IMG/VR virus record: IMGVR_UViG_3300047318_000129
Coordinates: 1-30,064 of that record
DNA length: 30,064 nucleotides
Source of the DNA: a virus
Reading direction: 5' to 3' (one strand)
The notes beneath the pieces were generated by a model that had not been told where the DNA came from, did no database searches, and saw only the letters and a list, made by a program, of their open reading frames with translations. The position numbers were made by a program, and so were the translations under genes. Positions 20,957-29,891 of the stretch are shown here, piece by piece. Positions within the stretch are counted from its first letter, which is position 1; every line of letters starts with the position of its first letter.

Positions 20957-23900
20957 CCGACCGCGACGACATCGACCTGCTTTCGGAACACTTCGCGCAG
21001 CGCACCCGCGAAACGGCGCTGACCGCTCCGGCCGTCTCGCCCGACGATATGGCCAAGGCGCAGCGCCTGGCGCAGATTCGTGGCGTGCCGCCGCTGGCCG
21101 TGGCGCAGGATCTGCCGCATTACGACGAGCAGGACCGGCTCGACCGGCTGACCGCGTTGGCCAAGGCGCAACCGAAGGTCGGCACGTTCCTGCAGGACCC
21201 GCAGAACGCCACGCTCGCCAAGGGCGAGGAGGACAAGCTGGGCGTGCTCGGTCGCGTGCTGGCCGGCTGGCATGGCTCGATCTTCAACGCGCCGATGCGC
21301 GGCCTGGAGCGGGCCGGCGTGGGGGAGGCGTTCAAGCTGGGCGATACGTCCACGCTGGCATCGCTGTGGCACACCATCACCGATACGCTGGATCAGACCA
21401 CGCAGCGGCCCGTGCGCGATCTGACCGCGGCGCTGCACATCACCGACGACCGTGGCGAAAACCCGTTCGGCGATCCGCTGGGCTTCCAGTCGCAGGCCGA
21501 GCAGTCGCTGGGCGCGGTGCGCGAGATCGGCAAGGATCAGCAGGCCAAGGCGGAGGCGATCGGCAAGCGCCCGGCGTTCGGCGACTTCCTGCGCAATCCG
21601 AACCAGGCGATCGAGCAGCTGTTCGCCTACTACGGCAACCAGGGCACGCAGTCGGCGCCGGCAATCGCGCTGGCCGTGGCCGCGCGTAACCCGGAGATCG
21701 GCGGCGCCCTGATGGGCGGCACGACCGGTGCGCAGACGTATGCCGACCTGCGCGCCGATGGCGTCGACCGTTCGCGTGCGGCACCGGCGGCGATCGAGTC
21801 GGGATTCGTCGAGTCAGCGCTGGGCAGTACCGGCTTGGAAGCGGCGATGAAGCCGGGCGTGCGCGCGTTGGTCACCGGCCCGCTAACCGAGGCCGGCACC
21901 GAAGGGCTGACGCAGTGGGGGCAAAACGAATTTGACGACCTGGCGCGCGGGCGCAAGACGCCGCTGGCCGATAAGGTTTCGCAGCTGATCGACGCGGCCG
22001 CGCTGGGCCTGGGCTTTGGCGTGGGCGAGAAGGTCGGCAGCGGCGCGATCGAGGCCGTGGCCGGCGAGCGTGACGTGAAGCAGTCGCGCCAGGTGTCCAG
22101 CAACATCACGCAGGCATTGCGCAGCGGCGACAACGCGAGCCGCGTGGCCGCGATCACCGAAGCCGCGGCGAACCTGAAGCTGGGCAAGTTGAGCCCGCAG
22201 ACGCTGGCCACCTTCGTCGATCACGTGGGCGGCGGCAACGTCTACCTGGCGCCCGACCAGGCGCGCACGCTGTTTCAGTCCGAGCGCATGAGCGCCGACC
22301 AGGCCCTGGGCGAGATCCTGGGCTCCGCCGATGCGCTGGCCGTGGCCGAAGCCAGCGGCGGCGACGTCGTGATCCCGATGGCGCTCTACGCCAGCCGCAT
22401 CGCGCAGCTGCCCAACGCGGCCGAGATCGCCAAGCACGTCCGCCTGCACCCCGAGGATTACTCCGCCGCCGACCTCGACGCCGGCAAGGCCGAGGAGGAT
22501 ATGGCCGCGACGTTCGGCAATACCGACGCCGCGGCCGAGCGCGCGAAGCCCGAGGACGGCGACACCATCGAGCGCATCCGGCAGGACGTGCTGGGCCAGC
22601 TGCAGGCGACCAACCGCTACGCCCCGGCCGATGCCGAGCGCCAGGCGAAGCTGTACGCCGCGGTATTCCGCACGCTGGGCCAGCGCACCGGGCAGGACGC
22701 GGGCGCGCTGTACGACCGCTACGCGCTGCGCATTCGTGGCAGCAAGCCCGACATCCTGAGGCAGAAGCCCAACACCCTGACCGCTGACCTCGACTCCGCG
22801 CTGACCGCCGCACGCGCCGGGCAGATGCCGAGCGAGGCCGATGCGTTCGGTCCCTCGCTGATCGAGTTCCTGCGCGAAAAGGGCATCGGCGCGGCCGATG
22901 GCATGGAGGGCGAGATCCGTCGCCTGGCCGAGTCGGAACGTGTCGGACGCGGCGGGCAGCGTCGCCTGTTCCGTTCTGACGACGCGCATGCGCCTGGGCT
23001 GGACCGTGCGCGCGAGGCCGCAGCCGAGGCGGGTTATCTCTCGCCCGAGGCCGACCTGTCCGACTTCCTGGAACTGCTGGATCAGGACATCGGCGGCAAG
23101 CCGGTGTACTCCAGCGCCCGCGAGAACCGCGCGCTGGTCGACAAGCGCAACGACGTGCTGAACCTGCAGGGCGCCATCGCCGAGGCGTTCGGCGATGTGA
23201 GCAATGAGGATCTGGCGAAGCTCTCGAATCAGGAGATTGCCGATCGCCTGTTCCCGGAAACGCTGGATCAGGGAGCACGCGAACTGGACTTCGGCGGTCG
23301 GGCCGACGAACAGCTCGATGCCGAATACGACGCGCTGCCTGCAACAGAAGGTGGACGGAGACTAGACACCGACCTGGTGCGGGAGTTGTCGCCCGAGTAT
23401 CGGGCCGATCGCACGCTGTCCTCCCTCATCCATAAGGCGGCCTCGACCTGGACGAAGGCGAGGTTTCTGCGGATGCTGGCGAAGCCAGTGTCCGAAGGCC
23501 GCGACCGCGCTGTGATGTTCACGGCGGGCGGTGGCGGTTCCGGCAAGTCCACTGCCGTGCAGGACGTGCTGGGCGACAGCAATGCGGACGTGATCTATGA
23601 CGGGACGCTCTCCAATCTGACGCGGGCGCGGGCTGACATCGAGGCAGCGCTGGCCAGCGGCAGGGACGTGCGAATTGCCTACGTCTACCGCTCTCCGAAA
23701 AGCTCGGCGGCCAGTGCCATCGGGCGCGCCATCCGTAGCGGGCGCCCCGTGCCCGTCTCCGTGCTGGCCGAGGCACATGCCAAGGCGACCCAAGTGGTCA
23801 AGGCGTTGGCCCTGGAGTATGCTGATGACGCCCGAGTTGGAATTGTCGCAATAAACAACGACGGAGAGGCAGGAAAAGCCGAGCGTATGCCGATCGGCGC

Positions 23901-26900
23901 CGTGCCCGAGGTAAGCCAGAATGAAGCCGAGTCAGTCTTCCGCGCCGCTCTCGAAGAAGCCCGCGCCAACGGTGCCATCGACGAAGCCCTCTATGCCGCT
24001 TTCGATGGACGATCGACCGACCCCGAAGTGGGCGCAGGCGATCATCGACAATCTGAATCGAAACGCCAAGGCGCGAGTCGAAACACCCTAAACCAAAACC
24101 CCGCCGCCGGCGGGGTTTCTGCTTCTGTGCCCCGCGGTTCCATCGGCATCGCGCCCGACCACCGCATGTCGATCACGCTGCTCGAAGGCGCCGACCTGTC
24201 GACGTTCCTGCACGAGTCGGGGCACTTCTTCCTCGAAGTGCTGGCCGACCTGGCTGCCGATACGCCGGCGCTCGCCGGTGACTTCGATGCGCTGCTGCAG
24301 TGGTCGAAGGTCGAAGGCGGCACGCCCGAGGCACGCGCCGCGAAATGGGCGTCGATGTCGCTGGACGAAAAGCGCCCGATGCACGAGCAGATTGCGCGCG
24401 GGTTTGAACTCTACTTGGCCGAGGGCAAGGCGCCGAGCGTCGAGCTAGCCTCCGCGTTCGCGCGCTTCAAGTCGTGGATGCTGGCGGTCTACAAGGCGTT
24501 GTCGCAGTTGGACGTGAAGCTCACGCCCGAGGTGCGCGGCGTGTTCGATCGCCTGCTGGCGACGGACGAGGAGATCGAACTGGTCGAGCAGCGCCAGGGC
24601 ATCGGCCCGCTGGTGGCCGCGTCCGAGTTCAAGGGCCTGGGCCTGACCGAAACGCAGTGGGCCGACTACCAGGCGATGCTCGAAGCGGCCAGCGAGGAAG
24701 GCAAGGCCGAGGTGTTCGCCAAGCTGCACAAGGCGTACCAGCGCGAGGCGCAAGCGTGGTGGAAGGAGGAGCGGGCGAAGGTCCGCACCGAGGTCGCCGA
24801 CGAGTTCGAAGCCGAGCCGATGGTGCGCGCGTGGCGCGTGCTGGCCGGTCGCAAGGTCGAGGGGCTGGCCCCGGCGCTCGCGGGCCTGAAGCTGGACCGC
24901 GACGCACTGCTGGCCACCTACGCGAAGGACTACGTACAGGGCCGCCTGAAGCCGCTGGGCGTCTATGCCGTCAAGGGCGGCGTGCATCCCGACACCGCGG
25001 CCGCGATGCTGGGCCTGCCGTCCGGTGACGCGCTGGTGCAGGGGCTGGCCACGGTAAAGGAGCGCATCGCGCGCGTCGACGCCGAAACCGATGCCCGCAT
25101 GCGCGAGCGTCACCCGGACCCGCTGACCGATGGCTCGCTGCCGGAATTGGCCGAGCGTGCCGTGCACAATTCCGCGCGGGTGAAGGCGCTGCAGTTCGAG
25201 CTAGACCTGCTGGCCAAGCTCGCCGGGCAACCGGTGCCGAAGGCCCGGGCCATCCGCCTGTTCGCGCAGCGGCAGATTGCCGGCGTGGCGATCAAGCGCC
25301 TGCTCCCGAATGCCTACCTGGCGGCCGAGCGCAAGGCCGCCCGGGAAGCGACGAAGGCCGCGGCAAAGGGCGACTATGCGGAAGCGCTGAAGTTCAAGCG
25401 CGACCAGGCGGTGCAGGCCGTGCTCTACAGCGAGGCCCGCGCGGCGCTGGATCAGGTCGAATCGCACGTCGACTACGCCCGCAAGTTCGACAAGCCGAGC
25501 ACGCGCCAGCGCATCGGCAAGGCCGGCGGCGACCTGCTGGAGATGATCGACGGCGTGCTGGCCGCGTATTCCTTCCGTCCGCAGTCGGACAAGGCGCGCG
25601 AGCGCGCCGCCACCTTGCGGCAGTGGTACGACCGCATGCTCGCGCAAGGCGTCGAGCCGCAGGTCGACCCGAAGGTGCTGGCCACGATCGAATCCGCGCG
25701 CCTGACCCATTACCGCGAGTTGACGGTGGGCGAGCTCGGCGCGGCGGTGGAGATCGTCAAGCAGCTGGAGCACCAAGCGAAGGAAGCCAACGAGATCCGC
25801 CTGGCCGGCGACAAGCTGCAGCTGGAAGTCGAGGCCGGCAACCTGTCGGCCGCAATCCTGACGGGGCTGGAGCATCGCGGCCCGCCGCCCATTTCCAACA
25901 CCCTGCGCAACACGCCGGTGGAAGTGACCAAGAAGGGCGCGCGGTTCCTCGGCGCGGTGCTGCTGCGACTGCGCACGCTCGCGCATTGGGTCGACGGCGA
26001 GGGCAACGTCGAGGGCGCGTTCCATCGCCTGATCGTGCGCCCGCTCGATCGCGCGCAGGCGGCCTACCTGGACGCGATGGCCGACTACGGCCAGAAGGTG
26101 ATCGGCCTGTTCGACGAGCACCTGAAGGGCCAGGACCTGACCGCTCCGATCTGGATCGCCTCGCTCAATCAGAACCTGACGAAAGCCGACATCCTCGCCG
26201 CAGCGCTCAACACCGGCAACGCCTCCAACCTGCAGCGCCTGCGCGACGGCATGGGCTGGGGCGATGTGCAGATGACCGAGATCATGCAGAAGATGGGGCG
26301 GGCCGACTGGCAGTTCGTGCAATCGGTGTGGGACACGCTGGAAAGCCTGTGGCCGCAGATCGCCGAGCAGCACAAGCGCCTGAACGGTATCGCTCCGCCC
26401 AAGATCGACGCGCTCCCGGTGCAAACCCCGTGGGGCACGCTGCGCGGCGGGTATTACCCGGTGATGTACGACAAGGATTCGGTGCAGTGGGAGGGCGTGT
26501 TTGGCAAGGCCGACGAGTCGCTATTCGACCCTATGGCGATGACCGCGCTGCCGGCGCAGGGCCATACCAAGAGCCGCGTCGACCAGGCGCGCATCCCCCT
26601 GAAGCTCGACCTGGCCGGCATTCCCGCGCACCTGTCCAACGTGCTGAAGGATCTCACCCACCGGGAAACACTGATCGGCATGCGCAAGCTGCTCAAGCAG
26701 CCGGAAGTCATCGCCGCGCTGCATGAAACCCTCGGCCCGGAAGCCTCGCGCTTCCTCAACGACAAGCTGAAGCACGTCGCGACCGATCAGGTGTATCAGT
26801 TCGCCGGCACCATGAAGGCGGTGGCCGGCTTCTCGCACGGCTTGCGCCGGCATGTGGGCGTGATGGCGATGGGCTACAGCGTGGCCACCGGCATCAAGCA

Positions 26901-27957
26901 GGTGCTGGGCTTCTCGACCGCGCTCGAAGTGCTGACCGCGCGCTACGGCATCAAGGCACCGAAGATCCTGGCCAAGGGCTACCTGGAAATGCTGCGCGGC
27001 CGCGGCGCCTCGGTGCAGGCGGTGCGCTCGCTCTCGGGCGAAATGCGCCACCGTCTGGATACCGTCGACGCCGACGTGCGCAACCTGTACCAGCAATACC
27101 TCGCCGGCCGCATGGCGCAGGGCGCGGGGGCCAAGGTCGGGCGCGCTTACGACGCCTTCCGCTTCCACGCCTTCGCGGTGATCCGCTACGCGCAGGGCTA
27201 CCTGGTCGACATCCCGACCTGGCTGGCCGCGCATGAGGGCGCGCTACAGCAGGGCCTGACCGGCGATGCCGCGGTGGCCGCGGCTGATGACGTGATGATC
27301 GCCTCGCAGGGTGCCGGCGGTGCCAAGGATCAGGCGCTCATCGAGGGCAACATCCCGGGCGTCGAGCTGTTCACCATGTTCTACAGCTACGCCAATGCCT
27401 ACTTCAACCGGCAGATGACGCTCGGCCGCGACGTGGGCAAGTCGCTGCAGGGTGGGCCCGGGCAGTTCTTCGCCGAGTTGCCCCTGCTGTCGGCTCGCTT
27501 CGCGTGCCTGTCGGTGGTGCCGGTGATCCTGGAGGAGTTGATCTCCCAGGCGATCGGGCAGAGCGATGGGCCCGACGACGACGACAACCTGGCGGCGTAC
27601 TACGGCTTGCGCGTGCTCGCGTATCAGTTCTACGGCGTGCCGATCCTGCGCGACTTCCTGCCGAACAAGCTCGGCACGCAAAAGGGCGCCTACCGCATCA
27701 GCCCGGCGCAGTCGGCGATGGACTCGCTTGGCAAGCTGTGGGACGACGCGGAAAAGACCGCGCAAGGCGATGCACCCGAAGCGCGCAAGGCCGCGCGCGA
27801 TGCCGTGAACGCGGTGGGCTACACCTTCGGCCTGCCGCTGGCCGGCCCTTGGAAGCACGTGGACTACCTGTGGCGCTACTTCGAGGGCGAGGAAGATCCC
27901 GACTCCGTGCCCGAGTTCGCTGCCGCTGTCGCGACCGGCAAGCGCGAACAGCAATAA
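20953..27957 (+). CDS. giant 2334-residue polyvalent ejection protein with zeta-toxin-like and metallopeptidase domains
   Basis: GTG 20953 overlaps the previous stop (GTGA). This is the gp16-position protein, larger than T7 gp16 (about 1300 residues). Visible regions: helical N-terminus; Gly/Ala-rich hydrophobic segments at about 233-258 and 347-372; a zeta-toxin-like P-loop kinase at about 804-1035 with 'GGGGSGKST' (859-867) and 'YDGT' (882-885); an HExxH site 'HESGH' (1087-1091) with 'HEQIARGFE' (1144-1152) giving a probable third ligand E1152; long helical regions; and a C-terminal hydrophobic stretch near 2172-2197. Polyvalent proteins with such mixed domains are injected with DNA. The kinase segment and its flanks are less GC-rich and use rarer codons. 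The catalytic roles are inferred from motifs. Confidence 0.93.
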   Translation: MTDRDDIDLLSEHFAQRTRETALTAPAVSPDDMAKAQRLAQIRGVPPLAVAQDLPHYDEQDRLDRLTALAKAQPKVGTFLQDPQNATLAKGEEDKLGVLGRVLAGWHGSIFNAPMRGLERAGVGEAFKLGDTSTLASLWHTITDTLDQTTQRPVRDLTAALHITDDRGENPFGDPLGFQSQAEQSLGAVREIGKDQQAKAEAIGKRPAFGDFLRNPNQAIEQLFAYYGNQGTQSAPAIALAVAARNPEIGGALMGGTTGAQTYADLRADGVDRSRAAPAAIESGFVESALGSTGLEAAMKPGVRALVTGPLTEAGTEGLTQWGQNEFDDLARGRKTPLADKVSQLIDAAALGLGFGVGEKVGSGAIEAVAGERDVKQSRQVSSNITQALRSGDNASRVAAITEAAANLKLGKLSPQTLATFVDHVGGGNVYLAPDQARTLFQSERMSADQALGEILGSADALAVAEASGGDVVIPMALYASRIAQLPNAAEIAKHVRLHPEDYSAADLDAGKAEEDMAATFGNTDAAAERAKPEDGDTIERIRQDVLGQLQATNRYAPADAERQAKLYAAVFRTLGQRTGQDAGALYDRYALRIRGSKPDILRQKPNTLTADLDSALTAARAGQMPSEADAFGPSLIEFLREKGIGAADGMEGEIRRLAESERVGRGGQRRLFRSDDAHAPGLDRAREAAAEAGYLSPEADLSDFLELLDQDIGGKPVYSSARENRALVDKRNDVLNLQGAIAEAFGDVSNEDLAKLSNQEIADRLFPETLDQGARELDFGGRADEQLDAEYDALPATEGGRRLDTDLVRELSPEYRADRTLSSLIHKAASTWTKARFLRMLAKPVSEGRDRAVMFTAGGGGSGKSTAVQDVLGDSNADVIYDGTLSNLTRARADIEAALASGRDVRIAYVYRSPKSSAASAIGRAIRSGRPVPVSVLAEAHAKATQVVKALALEYADDARVGIVAINNDGEAGKAERMPIGAVPEVSQNEAESVFRAALEEARANGAIDEALYAAFDGRSTDPEVGAGDHRQSESKRQGASRNTLNQNPAAGGVSASVPRGSIGIAPDHRMSITLLEGADLSTFLHESGHFFLEVLADLAADTPALAGDFDALLQWSKVEGGTPEARAAKWASMSLDEKRPMHEQIARGFELYLAEGKAPSVELASAFARFKSWMLAVYKALSQLDVKLTPEVRGVFDRLLATDEEIELVEQRQGIGPLVAASEFKGLGLTETQWADYQAMLEAASEEGKAEVFAKLHKAYQREAQAWWKEERAKVRTEVADEFEAEPMVRAWRVLAGRKVEGLAPALAGLKLDRDALLATYAKDYVQGRLKPLGVYAVKGGVHPDTAAAMLGLPSGDALVQGLATVKERIARVDAETDARMRERHPDPLTDGSLPELAERAVHNSARVKALQFELDLLAKLAGQPVPKARAIRLFAQRQIAGVAIKRLLPNAYLAAERKAAREATKAAAKGDYAEALKFKRDQAVQAVLYSEARAALDQVESHVDYARKFDKPSTRQRIGKAGGDLLEMIDGVLAAYSFRPQSDKARERAATLRQWYDRMLAQGVEPQVDPKVLATIESARLTHYRELTVGELGAAVEIVKQLEHQAKEANEIRLAGDKLQLEVEAGNLSAAILTGLEHRGPPPISNTLRNTPVEVTKKGARFLGAVLLRLRTLAHWVDGEGNVEGAFHRLIVRPLDRAQAAYLDAMADYGQKVIGLFDEHLKGQDLTAPIWIASLNQNLTKADILAAALNTGNASNLQRLRDGMGWGDVQMTEIMQKMGRADWQFVQSVWDTLESLWPQIAEQHKRLNGIAPPKIDALPVQTPWGTLRGGYYPVMYDKDSVQWEGVFGKADESLFDPMAMTALPAQGHTKSRVDQARIPLKLDLAGIPAHLSNVLKDLTHRETLIGMRKLLKQPEVIAALHETLGPEASRFLNDKLKHVATDQVYQFAGTMKAVAGFSHGLRRHVGVMAMGYSVATGIKQVLGFSTALEVLTARYGIKAPKILAKGYLEMLRGRGASVQAVRSLSGEMRHRLDTVDADVRNLYQQYLAGRMAQGAGAKVGRAYDAFRFHAFAVIRYAQGYLVDIPTWLAAHEGALQQGLTGDAAVAAADDVMIASQGAGGAKDQALIEGNIPGVELFTMFYSYANAYFNRQMTLGRDVGKSLQGGPGQFFAELPLLSARFACLSVVPVILEELISQAIGQSDGPDDDDNLAAYYGLRVLAYQFYGVPILRDFLPNKLGTQKGAYRISPAQSAMDSLGKLWDDAEKTAQGDAPEARKAARDAVNAVGYTFGLPLAGPWKHVDYLWRYFEGEEDPDSVPEFAAAVATGKREQQ
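24005..24091 (+). pseudogene. relict 28-codon reading frame overlapping the end of the zeta module
   Basis: In the frame shifted by one base from the giant gene, ATG 24005 opens 28 codons (MDDRPTPKWAQAIIDNLNRN...) ending at TAA 24089-24091, five bases before a perfect terminator stem. The peptide looks like a plausible small helical protein ('PKWAQAIIDNLNRNAKARVE'), more so than the main-frame translation here, which is Gln/Ser/Arg-rich. It is best explained as the end of an ancestral transcription unit captured with the toxin. It may no longer be translated. Confidence 0.5.
24096..24120 (+). terminator. terminator-type hairpin inside the giant reading frame
   Basis: AAACCCCGCC (24096-24105) pairs perfectly with GGCGGGGTTT (24109-24118) around a 3-base loop, followed by CTGCTTCTG rather than a continuous T run. 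It encodes Q1048 to S1056 of the giant protein in frame. Its form and its place after a stop codon in another frame suggest a former intrinsic terminator. Whether it still stops transcription is unknown. Confidence 0.7.
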
Positions 27958-27981
27958 CCCCTGGCCCATGAAACCCCCAGT

Positions 27982-28010
27982 CCTCGCCTTAGTGCGGGGC
28001 TTTTCTTTTT
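27982..28010 (+). terminator. intrinsic terminator after the giant ejection gene
   Basis: CCTCGC (27982-27987) pairs with GCGGGG (27994-27999), with one G-U pair, around CTTAGT; then C, TTTT, C, TTTTT to 28010. It separates the ejection-protein genes from the tailspike gene, 15 bases before the latter's start. Confidence 0.75.
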
Positions 28011-28024
28011 GGAGCGCCTGACCC

Positions 28025-29878
28025 GTGACCATTTCCGCCAACGATCGCCGCAAGGAGTACGCCGGCAACGGCGTCACCACCGTATTCACCGGCCCCCGCG
28101 CCTTCTCTGCGTCGCACATTGCGGTGTACGAGCGCGACGACGCGACGCTGGCGGCGACACTGCGCACCGACTACACGTTGACCAACGTGGGCGTGCGCAA
28201 CCGGCAAACGGTGGTGACGATGCTCGCCGCGCCAGCCCTGGGAAAGACCTTGCTGGTGCTGCGAACGGTTCCGTACCAGCAGGACACCGACATCACCAAT
28301 CAGGGCCAGTTCAATCCACAGGTGTTCGAGGACGCGCTCGACGCGATCGAGCAGCAGGTTCAGCAGATTTCCGAAGGGCAGGAACGCAGCCTGCGCGTGG
28401 CGGACACGGCAACCGGCGTGCAGCCGATCGGCAACACGCCCAACCGTTACGTGGTGACCGGCGCCGATGGTAACCCGACCCTGGCCGATTCGCCGCCCGC
28501 AGCGGACCTGACTCTGCGCGGAGATATGGCCAGCGCCAGCGCAGGCAAGGGTGCTGCGTTGGTGGGGTGGCAGCAGTCCGGCACGGCGGCGGTGCCGACC
28601 TCGCTGGATCGCAAGGCGCGCGACACGGTTTCAGTTCGCGACTTTATGACGGCCGGCGAAGTCGCTGACACGCAACTGGCCGCCCCGCTGCTCGATCACA
28701 CCGCGGCGATTCAGCGGGCGATCAACGCGCAGAGCATTTCCCTGGTCAAGGACGCGACACGCCTGCACTTCCCGTTCGGGCATTACCGCATCAGCTCGGA
28801 ACTGGTGGTGCTGTTCAATGGCGTGCTTTTCGGCGATGGCGTGGAATGCACCACGCTCACCTTGCTAAACGCGACGCAAAATGGCATCCGCGTTCCGTAC
28901 TCGGGCACGCTGCAGATCCACGGCATTCACATCAAGGCGGGCGTGGCCAAGACCGCCGGCGCTGGCATCAAGGTCGAGGGCATTTCGGCGGCCAGCGCGT
29001 CGTCTCAAACCCGCATCTTCAACATCAAGGTGGACGGCCAATATGTCGGGATCGACATGGCAAACGCGGGATTTTGGAGCATCCGCGACACGGTGATTTC
29101 TGATGCCTATATCGGCATCCGCGTCGACAATACGCAGAATTTCGACGGCGGGGACAGCATCATCGGCGAGGGGGTGCTGATCTACCGTACCGGCAGCGAC
29201 TCGACATCGGGCACGCGCGCGATCCAGCACGTCGGCGCGGGCGGCCTGAAGTTGGTGGGCGTCAAGATCCTCGGATTCGATCACGGGTATTCACTAATCC
29301 CCCGCATCGGCGCCACCTATATCGTGGACACGCAGATCATCGGGTGCTCGATGGAGTTCCAAAACAACAGCATCCACATGGACACGCAGAATGCCGGCAC
29401 TTCCATCGCGCAGTTCACCATCGTGGGGAACCAATTGGCGCCGCGGGCGAACGGCGTATACCTGCGAGGCAATGTCGGCGGAGGCGCGGTGCTGGGGAAT
29501 CAGATTGGCGTGCAATTCGCCAGCGCGAGCGCTGTCAGGCTTGCTTCGGATGGAGTCAACACCCCCGGCAATGTGAACGTTTCCGGGAATCAGGTCAGCG
29601 GCAACTCGTCGGCCAGCAGTATCGGCATCCACGGCGGGTTCGCCCCGGCGGTCAACAATAACGCCATTCATGGGAACCTGATTTCTGGCGTGGCCAGCAA
29701 AGTCGTCGGCTTCCTCGGCAAGCAGACAGACGTCACTTACACCTTCGCCAACCTCCCCAGCGATGCCGTCGCCGGCTCGATCATCTACTGCTCGGACGGC
29801 ACCACCGCCAACCCGGTAGCAGGCGGCGGCACCGGCTGCATTGCCAAGCGCCTGAACGGCGCCTGGGTCGGAAACTAA
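28025..29878 (+). CDS. tailspike with T7-type anchor and pectate-lyase-like beta-helix
   Basis: The start is GTG 28025, with GGAGCG 13 bases upstream. The 617-residue protein begins with a T7 tail-fibre-type N-terminal domain (about 1-115: 'RRKEYAGNGVTTVFTGPRAF', 'DYTLTN', 'LLVLRTVPYQQDTDITNQGQ'), which anchors to the tail. A short helix 'FEDALDAIEQQVQQISEGQE' follows. At about 199-240, 'DTVSVRDFMTAGEVADTQLA' and 'LDHTAAIQRAI' mark the pectate-lyase-3 type start of a right-handed beta-helix, seen in many repeats of 'G' and 'N' turns up to about 560. The C-terminus 'GGGTGCIAKRLNGAWVGN' is common in tailspikes. It would bind and perhaps cut host capsule or O-antigen; catalytic residues cannot be named. 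Confidence 0.9.
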   Translation: MTISANDRRKEYAGNGVTTVFTGPRAFSASHIAVYERDDATLAATLRTDYTLTNVGVRNRQTVVTMLAAPALGKTLLVLRTVPYQQDTDITNQGQFNPQVFEDALDAIEQQVQQISEGQERSLRVADTATGVQPIGNTPNRYVVTGADGNPTLADSPPAADLTLRGDMASASAGKGAALVGWQQSGTAAVPTSLDRKARDTVSVRDFMTAGEVADTQLAAPLLDHTAAIQRAINAQSISLVKDATRLHFPFGHYRISSELVVLFNGVLFGDGVECTTLTLLNATQNGIRVPYSGTLQIHGIHIKAGVAKTAGAGIKVEGISAASASSQTRIFNIKVDGQYVGIDMANAGFWSIRDTVISDAYIGIRVDNTQNFDGGDSIIGEGVLIYRTGSDSTSGTRAIQHVGAGGLKLVGVKILGFDHGYSLIPRIGATYIVDTQIIGCSMEFQNNSIHMDTQNAGTSIAQFTIVGNQLAPRANGVYLRGNVGGGAVLGNQIGVQFASASAVRLASDGVNTPGNVNVSGNQVSGNSSASSIGIHGGFAPAVNNNAIHGNLISGVASKVVGFLGKQTDVTYTFANLPSDAVAGSIIYCSDGTTANPVAGGGTGCIAKRLNGAWVGN

Positions 29879-29891
29879 GGAGCGCGCCACA

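Larger units (their letters stand above)
23362..24120 (+). other. zeta-toxin-type module inserted in the giant gene
   Basis: Codons 804-1056 carry a complete zeta-like unit: N-terminal 'DTDLVRELSPEYRADRTLSS' and 'VMFTAGGGGSGKSTAVQDVL', then 'DVIYDGTLSNLTRARADIEA' and 'IAYVYRSPKSSAASAIGRAI'. Codons such as AGA, CTA, ATA and GGA, scarce elsewhere in the gene, appear here. Immediately after it, 'RGSIGI' resumes the ordinary polyvalent-protein sequence leading to the HExxH domain. Zeta toxins phosphorylate UDP-N-acetylglucosamine in the plasmid and pneumococcal systems. No antitoxin-like reading frame is seen beside it. Confidence 0.75.
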
